Source: Chloroflexota bacterium (GTDB lineage: Bacteria; Chloroflexota; Anaerolineae; Anaerolineales; JACQED01). From it: a stretch of DNA of 11,897 nt. Positions 7,265-11,897 of the stretch are shown here, piece after piece (the first letter of the stretch is position 1; every line of letters begins with the position of its first letter). The stretch spans positions 1 through 11,897 of the forward strand of contig JACQED010000561.1 of assembly GCA_016200785.1 (NCBI GenBank), in the 5' to 3' direction. A model generated the notes under the pieces. That model was not told the origin of the DNA and did no database searches. It worked only from the letters and a program-made list of their open reading frames with translations. A program made the position numbers and the translations under genes.

Positions 7265-7304
7265 ACAAAAAATGCGGCATCCAAGTCAGCCTGTAAGCCG
7301 CATT
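7265..7304 (-). terminator. Intrinsic terminator of rnpB
   Basis: On the minus strand, AATGCGGC (7304-7297) pairs perfectly with GCCGCATT (7278-7271) around an 18-nt loop and runs straight into a six-T tract (7272-7267). The upstream arm is the 3' strand of helix P4 and the loop is the 3' strand of helix P1 of RNase P RNA, so the terminator and the mature fold use the same bases. Confidence 0.75.
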
Positions 7305-7313
7305 CTGTGCGAG

Positions 7314-7363
7314 GGCCGGCTGTGAGTTTACGCCTCGCAGAGGCTTCGTCCTCACCTCCGGCC
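7314..7363 (-). other. Extended P19-like arm of RNase P RNA
   Basis: Between the blocks GATGATCGCC and CACAGAATGCGG the RNA carries a 50-nt self-complementary arm. GGCCGG pairs with CCGGCC at the base, followed by a symmetric AG/AG internal loop, then GTGAG with CTCAC, an internal loop, and a terminal GCCTC-TGC-GAGGC hairpin. It occupies the position of helix P19 of other bacterial RNase P RNAs. The three nested perfect stems are direct sequence evidence; the name P19 is by position. Confidence 0.7.
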
Positions 7364-7461
7364 GCCCGGCGATCATCTCTCTCGGGCGCGCGGTTGCCCG
7401 GCGCCTCCGGCGGTCTACCCGGGGCTGATAACGGTGCGAGCAACACCGGCCCTCCCTTCCT

Positions 7462-7497
7462 CCCCTCTCCCTGTGGGAGAGGGGTTGGGGTGAGGGG
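7462..7497. repeat. Dispersed-type hairpin repeat inside rnpB (P16/P17 region)
   Basis: Plus strand: CCCCTCTCCC (7462-7471), loop TGT, GGGAGAGGGG (7475-7484), a perfect 10-bp stem, followed by TTGGGGTGAGGGG. This sequence resembles a short intergenic repeat known to me as common in many environmental bacterial genomes. Here it lies inside the RNase P RNA, between the two strands of P16 (GGGGC 7421-7425 with GCCCC 7501-7505) and beside a small CGGTG/CACCG hairpin at 7432-7448. Confidence 0.75.
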
Positions 7498-7591
7498 ATC
7501 GCCCCTGCTTGACCTTGCTCCCGGCGGGGGATGCCTGGCCGCGTGCATTACTGCCCGCGCCGGTGGTCTCTTACACCACCTTTTCACCCTC

Positions 7592-7699
7592 GCTGGCTGA
7601 TGGCTGATGGCTGATGGCTGATGGCTTATCGCGCGTGGCTGGTAGTGGCCACCTGTCGGCCATCGGCCATTCGCTATCTGCCATCTGCCATCCGCCAGC
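7592..7699. repeat. Two facing 7-nt repeat arrays forming RNase P P12
   Basis: Plus strand 7595-7622 holds four exact copies of GGCTGAT plus a partial fifth. Positions 7658-7699 hold six diverged 7-nt units of the complementary type (GGCCATC, GGCCATT, CGCTATC, TGCCATC, TGCCATC, CGCCAGC). In the RNA the arrays pair antiparallel over roughly 34 bp, with a mismatch at nearly every seventh position. The base of this arm sits between the conserved ACAGAGAACG and GGGTGAAAAGG blocks, which is where P12 lies in bacterial RNase P RNA. Confidence 0.85.
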
Positions 7700-7852
7700 A
7701 CTTCGTTCTCTGTGGCCCTCTTCCGACGGGTCGCCCCGCCCGGATGTTATCCGGCGCCGTGCTCTGTGGAGTGCGGACTTTCCTCGGCGCGAGGGCGGAG
7801 ACAAGCTCCGCCCCAACGACGCGATCGCCAGGCCAACTTGGACACCGCGCTC

Positions 7853-7881
7853 ACTATACACGCGCCGCAATCGAGCGTCAA
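7853..7881 (-). promoter_or_regulatory. Sigma70 promoter of rnpB
   Basis: Minus strand: TTGACG (7881-7876), a 17-nt spacer, TATAGT (7858-7853). Each hexamer matches the consensus at five of six positions. The expected start, about 7846, is the first base of the 17-bp P1 helix, so promoter and RNA structure support each other. Confidence 0.85.
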
Positions 7882-7887
7882 GGCCTT

Positions 7888-7916
7888 TTGCCACTCTCGA
7901 TGCTTTCTGGTAGACT
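7888..7916 (+). promoter_or_regulatory. Sigma70-like promoter of the peptidase/glycosyltransferase operon
   Basis: Plus strand: TTGCCA (7888-7893, five of six), a 17-nt spacer, TAGACT (7911-7916, four of six). Transcription would start near 7923, leaving a leader of about 66 nt. It lies back to back with the rnpB promoter, with the -35 boxes 6 nt apart, so the two could compete for polymerase or share control. Confidence 0.5.
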
Positions 7917-7963
7917 CACAACAACAACGGATTTGAGAAATCAGCGGATTGGCAATTACCACG

Positions 7964-7984
7964 CTCCAACCTCCAATCCCCAAG
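7964..7984. repeat. Short 7-nt tandem repeat in the peptidase leader
   Basis: Three degenerate units CTCCAAC, CTCCAAT, CCCCAAG run up to 4 nt before ATG 7989. The 7-nt period is the same as that of the P12 arrays, but the unit differs. The region offers no Shine-Dalgarno sequence for the following gene. The rest of the 7861-7988 gap holds only the two promoters. Confidence 0.45.
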
Positions 7985-7988
7985 CCCA

Positions 7989-9140
7989 ATGCCTCCGATC
8001 CCCATTGACAGCTTCGCCGCCGAAACCGGAACGATGATCGCGAACCTGCGTCGCCTGGCCGAGATCGAGTCGCCGTCGCTCGACAAAGCGGCGGTCGATC
8101 GACTGGGCGCGATCGTCGCCGCAGAACTCAGCGCGCTGGGCGCGCGCGTGGAATTCGACCGGCAGACGATAACCGGCAATCACATCGTCGCGCGCTGGGG
8201 CAACGACGAGAGGTCGAATCGCGGCGCCGGCGGTTTTCTGATCTTGTGCCATCTCGACACCGTCCACCCCATCGGCACGCTCGCCCGCCATCCTATCCGC
8301 GAAAGCGACGGCAAGTTGTACGGCCCGGGCGTCTACGACATGAAGGCCAGCACGGTGATGACCCTCATCGCCATTCGCCGCCTTGAGCAAGCAGGGATGA
8401 TGCCAGCCCGCCCGATCACCGCGCTCTTCACTTCGGACGAGGAGATCGGATCGGAATCCTCGCGTGCGCTGATTGATTTGCACGCGCGCGGCAAGGACCT
8501 CGCCCTGTGCCTCGAACCCGCCCTCCCCGACGGCTCGCTGAAAACGTGGCGCAAGGGAACGGGGTCGTTCGAAGTGCGCGCCTCGGGCCGCTCGACACAC
8601 GCCGGCGCCGATCACGAGCGCGGCGTGAACGCCATCGAAGAGATCGCGCATCAGATCGTCGCCCTGCAAAAGATGACCGACTACGACAAGGGGACGACGA
8701 TCAACGTCGGCATTGTATCGGGAGGGACACGCGCCAACGTGGTGCCGAACGAATGCCGCGCCGTGGCCGACGTGCGGGTGGTCACGCCGGAGGAGGGCGA
8801 GCGGCTCACGGCGGAGATTCACGGGCTCAAGCCGGTGCTGCGAGGCGCGAAGTTGCGCATCTCCGGCGGCCTCAACCGCCCGCCGATGCCGCGCACCGAG
8901 TTGATGGCGCAGACGTTCGCGCGCGCGCAGGCGATCGCGGCGGCGTTGGGAATCTCCGTCGGCGAAGGCGGCACGGGCGGCGGGTCGGACGCAAATTTCG
9001 TCGCGCCGCTCGGCGTGCCCCTGCTCGACGGCCTCGGCCCGCTGGGCAACGGCGCGCATTCGGAGCGCGAGCACGTCACCATCGTCAGTCTGCCCGAGCG
9101 CGCGGCGCTGCTGGCCGCGATACTCAGCGAATGGCCGTAG
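7989..9140 (+). CDS. M20 metallopeptidase, CPG2-like (glutamate carboxypeptidase family)
   Basis: Seen: 383 residues, no clear signal peptide. Dizinc ligands follow the M20 order: His88 (LCHLDTVHP, with Asp90 next), bridging Asp117 (GPGVYDMKA), the Glu151-Glu152 pair (SDEEIGS; Glu151 as general base), Glu176 (LCLEPA) and His357 (NGAHSERE). The lid/dimerisation domain (about 190-295) carries RSTHAG with the conserved His204. Known: relatives remove C-terminal glutamate or act as ArgE/DapE-type deacylases; CPG2-like is the closest impression, and the substrate is open. ATG 7989 has no ribosome site. ATG 8034 (residue 16), preceded by GGAA, is an alternative that would remove only a poorly conserved N-terminus. 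It overlaps the next gene by 10 nt and heads a three-gene plus-strand operon. Confidence 0.9.
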   Translation: MPPIPIDSFAAETGTMIANLRRLAEIESPSLDKAAVDRLGAIVAAELSALGARVEFDRQTITGNHIVARWGNDERSNRGAGGFLILCHLDTVHPIGTLARHPIRESDGKLYGPGVYDMKASTVMTLIAIRRLEQAGMMPARPITALFTSDEEIGSESSRALIDLHARGKDLALCLEPALPDGSLKTWRKGTGSFEVRASGRSTHAGADHERGVNAIEEIAHQIVALQKMTDYDKGTTINVGIVSGGTRANVVPNECRAVADVRVVTPEEGERLTAEIHGLKPVLRGAKLRISGGLNRPPMPRTELMAQTFARAQAIAAALGISVGEGGTGGGSDANFVAPLGVPLLDGLGPLGNGAHSEREHVTIVSLPERAALLAAILSEWP

Positions 9141-10666
9141 CCTCGCCCTCGACCTCACGTAATCTCAAGCCATCTACGGGCAAGACGGAAAGCGCGCTCA
9201 TCCTGATCTATTGGGCAGTTCGCCTTCATAACATCCTCGCCCTGCCTCTATTCCTCGACGAAGGGTTTCATATTTACCTCGCCCAGCGGGCTTGGCTGAT
9301 TAAGTATCTCTTCGAGGGCACGGCCGATGGCCGGCTGTTCAACGTCTGGTGGTACGCTGTCTTCTGGCCGTTCGCTAACGGCGATTTCGTCGCGCGCGCG
9401 GGCAGTCTCCTGCTTGGCACGGCGGGACTTGCGGCGGTGATCGCCGCCGGCCGAGCGTTGTTCGCGCGCGAGGTCAGCTGGGCAGCGGCGGCGATTTACG
9501 TCGTTCTGCCGCCGGCCTTCTTCTTCGAGCGAATCCTGTTGGCCGATTCGCTCACCGCTCCCCTCGTCGCCCTTGTGTTGTGGTCTTCGATTCGCGCCGT
9601 CCGTTCGCGAGAGGGCGCAAGTCGCGCTCGATTCTGGATTGTACTGACGGCAGGTATCCTCTGCGCCGTACTGCTCACCAAAATCTCTAACCTCGTCTTT
9701 CTCGTCGTCCCGGCTGTGGCCGCCGTGCTTGCGACGCGCAGTCCGCTTCGCGCGCTCCGCCGCGCCGGCGCGGTCTACGTGCTGACGGCCCTCGTTCTCG
9801 TTCCGCTTGTCACCTTTCTCGTCTTTCGTCTGCATTCGTCTCTAGGACTCGGCATTGCTCGAAACAAACTAACACCTGCCGAGATGCCCGGGCACGTCCT
9901 TGCCAACCTGCAGACGCTTTCCACATACGCGGCGGCGTATCTCGGCCAGCCGCTGGCCTGGCTCATCGCCCCCGTGTCGATCGTGGCGGCCTTGACGAGC
10001 CGACGCTCCGGCACGATGGTCGCGCTGACCGTCGGCATCCCCTTCGCAGTCATAACCACCATCACCCGCCCGATCTTTTACGAGTCGCGTTTCTTCGCGC
10101 CGTTGATGCCGGGCCTCGCGTTGCTCCTCGCCGCCGGCGGTTGGGGGATCGGTCGCGCCGTCGCCGTGAGATGGGGACGCCGAGCGGCGGCGGTCGCGCT
10201 GGCCGCACTTGGCCTGTTGGCCGGCTGGCACGCGCTAGCGTTCATCTGGCAGGGTTGGACGACGCCCAGCGCATTGCCTCTCCCGGCCGGCGACCGTCGC
10301 CAATACTTCGAGGAGTTTTCGTCGGGGTACGGATGGCCGGAGACGCGCGATTTCTTCCGAGAGCGGTCGCGCACGGAAGCCGTCGCGGCATACGTGTTGG
10401 ACCAGGGAGGCTGGCAGAGACTGGAGACGTATCTCTACAAAGATCAGTCGATCATTGTTCGACGCACCGAGCCGCTGAATCTAGCAGCGGCTTTGCGCGA
10501 CTCGCTGAAAGCCCGCGCGACCTACATCGTCGTCGACGAGCCGTTTCTCGACGCCCAACTGGCCGACCTGAAGAAAGAGATATTCGTCGAGCAGGTGATT
10601 CGATTTGATAAGCCCGGAGGGCGCGCGGCGGTCGTCGTGTATCGCGTAACGGGGGTTGCGCAATGA
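9131..10666 (+). CDS. GT-C membrane glycosyltransferase (PMT/ArnT, GT39-like)
   Basis: Seen: 511 residues. A hydrophobic N-terminal helix is followed by the luminal/periplasmic acidic pair Asp43-Glu44 (FLDEGFHIY). A second conserved segment FFERILLADS (131-140) matches the usual E-R-x-x-x-x-D loop of the family. About ten or more membrane helices extend to roughly residue 380, with a soluble C-terminal domain after it. Known: GT-C enzymes transfer sugars from polyprenyl-phosphate carriers to proteins, lipid A or polysaccharides on the outer face of the inner membrane. The start is ATG 9131: the open frame continues upstream to 8507 but only as a shadow of the peptidase gene. It overlaps the peptidase by 10 nt and the next paralogous gene by 4 nt. 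Acceptor and sugar are not predictable. Confidence 0.88.
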   Translation: MAVASPSTSRNLKPSTGKTESALILIYWAVRLHNILALPLFLDEGFHIYLAQRAWLIKYLFEGTADGRLFNVWWYAVFWPFANGDFVARAGSLLLGTAGLAAVIAAGRALFAREVSWAAAAIYVVLPPAFFFERILLADSLTAPLVALVLWSSIRAVRSREGASRARFWIVLTAGILCAVLLTKISNLVFLVVPAVAAVLATRSPLRALRRAGAVYVLTALVLVPLVTFLVFRLHSSLGLGIARNKLTPAEMPGHVLANLQTLSTYAAAYLGQPLAWLIAPVSIVAALTSRRSGTMVALTVGIPFAVITTITRPIFYESRFFAPLMPGLALLLAAGGWGIGRAVAVRWGRRAAAVALAALGLLAGWHALAFIWQGWTTPSALPLPAGDRRQYFEEFSSGYGWPETRDFFRERSRTEAVAAYVLDQGGWQRLETYLYKDQSIIVRRTEPLNLAAALRDSLKARATYIVVDEPFLDAQLADLKKEIFVEQVIRFDKPGGRAAVVVYRVTGVAQ

Positions 10667-11897
10667 GTTCGCGCCTCCGTCGCTGGCCCGAATTGTGCCT
10701 CGTTCTCACCTTTTGCGCGCTTCGCTTGCGCCACCTGCTCGCGCTGCCCGGCTTCTTCGACGAGGCGATCCACATCCGCTGGGCCAAACTCGTGTGGGCT
10801 GGACAATTCTCACTCGCCGCCGCCGACGGGCGATTGCTCAATGTGTGGGCCTATGCGTTATTCTTTCCGTTCGAGGCAGGACTATGGATCGCGCGCAATG
10901 TCGAAGTCCTGCTGGCGACACTGGGCTTTGCCGCGCTGATGACCGCAGGCCGCCGCCTGTTCTCGCGCCGCGTCGCTTTGATAGCGGCCTTGCTCTACGC
11001 GATCATCCCCCTCGCTTTCTTTTACGAACGAATGGCGCTCGTCGATCCATTCGCCGCGCCGCTCGTCTCGTTGACTCTTCTGGCGGTCGTGGTCGGCCTT
11101 CAGCTCCGTCGAGATGATCCGGCGACGGGGCGCTGGTTAGCTGCGGCCGGCCTGTTGCTCGCCGCCCTCCTGCTGACCAAATTGACCAACTTGCTATTCG
11201 CCCCTCTGCCGCTTCTTGCCGCGTTGATATTGTCCTCGCGAGACAACCGACGTCGTGCAGCCCGTGAGGTCATTTTGATTTACACCGTCGCCGCAGTTCC
11301 GGTCGGCGTGGTAGTCGGAGCTTTGAGACTCGTTGCTCACTCCGACCTCGGCTTGGCCCTTGTCAGCACGCGCACCGCACCCGCGCCGATTCTCGGCCGT
11401 CTCACTGCAAACGCCGCCAGTCTCTACGACTTCGCGCGCGCGTATCTGGGCTGGCCCGTCATGCTGATGATCGCGGCTGGGTTCATCGCCGCACTCCTCT
11501 CCCGCGATCAGGCGCGATGGCTGGTGCTCACGGCGGCGGCCCCGCCGCTGGGCGCGCTGTTGGCTGGCACAAACGTGGTCGAGTCGCGCTTCCTCGTCCC
11601 CGTGCTTCCGCTGCTTGCGCTGATGGCAGGATGGGGAACTGCCGAGGCATTGGAGAAGATCTCGAGTCTCACGCAAAAGCCAAACACGAATTACACGAAT
11701 AATTCGCACATTTCGCGGAATCCGTGGCGGATTCAATGGGTCATGGCGGCGGTGGGATCGATCGCCGTCCTCGCCTCAGGCCCGGCGCGTTTCTTGTGGC
11801 TGGCGTGGGATAGGCCGGGTGAACTTCCCCTGGCCGCGCCGGATCGATTCGAGTACGTCGAGGGGTGGCCAGCGGGTTTTGGAATCAGAGAAGCGGC
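10663..11897 (+). CDS. GT-C membrane glycosyltransferase, paralogue of the preceding gene (partial, C-terminus off the edge)
   Basis: Seen: ATG 10663 overlaps the preceding stop by 4 nt (ATGA), and the frame is open to the window end (411 codons). The acidic pair Asp33-Glu34 (FFDEAIHIR) sits at the same place as in the neighbour. Further aligned segments are ADGRLLNVWAYALFFPF with ADGRLFNVWWYAVFWPF, FYERMALVDPFAAPLV with FFERILLADSLTAPLV, and LLTKLTNLLF with LLTKISNLVF. The two are therefore a diverged tandem duplication. The gene keeps the membrane-helix layout of GT39-like enzymes. Odd: about residues 337-354 (rich in Asn and Thr) come from a 9-nt repeat and have no counterpart in the neighbour. 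The substrate is unknown; two similar enzymes could add successive sugars or use different acceptors. The end of the soluble domain is missing from the window. Confidence 0.88.
   Translation, partial: MSSRLRRWPELCLVLTFCALRLRHLLALPGFFDEAIHIRWAKLVWAGQFSLAAADGRLLNVWAYALFFPFEAGLWIARNVEVLLATLGFAALMTAGRRLFSRRVALIAALLYAIIPLAFFYERMALVDPFAAPLVSLTLLAVVVGLQLRRDDPATGRWLAAAGLLLAALLLTKLTNLLFAPLPLLAALILSSRDNRRRAAREVILIYTVAAVPVGVVVGALRLVAHSDLGLALVSTRTAPAPILGRLTANAASLYDFARAYLGWPVMLMIAAGFIAALLSRDQARWLVLTAAAPPLGALLAGTNVVESRFLVPVLPLLALMAGWGTAEALEKISSLTQKPNTNYTNNSHISRNPWRIQWVMAAVGSIAVLASGPARFLWLAWDRPGELPLAAPDRFEYVEGWPAGFGIREA
11682..11728. repeat. 9-nt tandem repeat inserted in frame in the second glycosyltransferase
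   Basis: Plus strand: ACACGAATT (11684-11692) and ACACGAATA (11693-11701), followed by diverged units ATTCGCACA, TTTCGCGGA and ATCCGTGG. It is AT-richer than its GC-rich surroundings. Reverse complement reads ATTCGTGTAATTCGTGT, which resembles a short dispersed intergenic repeat. In the reading frame it encodes a run of Asn, Thr, Tyr, Ser and His in a loop between two membrane helices. Confidence 0.65.

Larger units (their letters stand above)
7276..7846 (-). ncRNA. rnpB: RNase P RNA, catalytic subunit (expanded type-A-like)
   Basis: Role: ribozyme that removes the 5' leader of pre-tRNAs. Seen: conserved core blocks occur in the right order on the minus strand. They are GAGGAAAGTCCGCACTCC (P4 region), ACAGAGAACG, GGGTGAAAAGG with GTAAGAG, GGAGCAAGGTCAA, CCGGGTAGAC, and ACAGAATGCGGCTTA at the end. 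P4 closes perfectly: AAG-U-CCGCA (7780-7772) with TGCGGCTT (7302-7295), keeping the universal bulged U but with GCA/UGC in place of the common GGG/CCC, a compensated change. P1 is a 17-bp helix (7846-7830 with 7276-7292), with four G-U wobbles, and begins at the predicted transcription start. Length is about 571 nt against a usual 350-400; the excess is in P12, P16/P17 and a P19-like arm. The upstream promoter and downstream terminator agree with these ends, which are estimated to within a few bases. Confidence 0.95.

Noticed and set aside
7592..7699. CRISPR-like array
   Set aside because: Units are 7 nt, directly tandem with no spacers, and face an inverted array; they fold as an RNA helix arm.
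7236..7894. Several open frames on both strands, including an N-terminal extension of the alcohol dehydrogenase
   Set aside because: They cover rnpB, whose conserved blocks, P1 and P4 pairings, promoter and terminator are all present; the dehydrogenase has its own AGGAG and ATG at 7235.
8507..9130. Upstream extension of the first glycosyltransferase frame
   Set aside because: It lies wholly inside the M20 peptidase gene and reads as Arg/Ala-rich shadow sequence; the hydrophobic glycosyltransferase begins at ATG 9131.

Overview
This is a GC-rich, gene-dense stretch of bacterial chromosome. The lineage cannot be fixed from the sequence. Bacterial promoters, a type-A-like RNase P RNA, a ferredoxin-coupled class III cyclase and several short dispersed repeats resemble what is seen in large-genome environmental phyla such as Chloroflexota or Acidobacteriota, but this is a low-confidence impression. 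No phage, transposase, CRISPR or plasmid genes are visible.

Layout. (1) Positions 1-1615, minus strand: a three-gene cluster behind a good extended -10 promoter (about 1639-1667). Its order is a DUF5678-like small protein, a retropepsin-like aspartic protease overlapping it by 11 nt, and a [2Fe-2S] ferredoxin-nucleotidyl cyclase fusion that runs off the left edge. (2) Positions 1744-7235, minus strand: a tightly packed six-gene run. Its order is zinc alcohol dehydrogenase, EamA/DMT permease, nucleoside hydrolase, MFS exporter, a truncated FAD oxidoreductase, and an alpha/beta hydrolase. Four of the genes are linked by overlaps of 1 to 8 nt. (3) Positions 7276-7846, minus strand: the RNase P RNA gene rnpB, which ORF callers would miss or cover with false ORFs. 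It has a consensus-like sigma70 promoter upstream and a terminator at its 3' end. (4) Positions 7989-11897, plus strand: an M20 (CPG2-like) metallopeptidase followed by two overlapping, paralogous GT-C membrane glycosyltransferases. The second runs off the right edge.

The most notable object is rnpB. It is about 570 nt, against roughly 350-400 nt for usual bacterial versions. The P12 arm is a long imperfect helix of two facing arrays of 7-nt repeats. The P16/P17 region carries a second short-repeat element with a perfect 10-bp hairpin. The P19-like arm is long and structured. A third type of short tandem repeat (9-nt units) lies in frame inside the second glycosyltransferase, where its paralogue lacks it. 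Short repeats therefore appear to have been tolerated inside functional RNA and protein genes at least three times in this window.

How genes may work together: the plus-strand pair probably modifies cell-envelope glycans or proteins using lipid-linked sugars. The minus-strand six-gene run combines two transporters with nucleoside, alcohol and ester catabolism, so a scavenging/export function is plausible but not provable. It has no obvious promoter of its own after the rnpB terminator, so it may depend on read-through.
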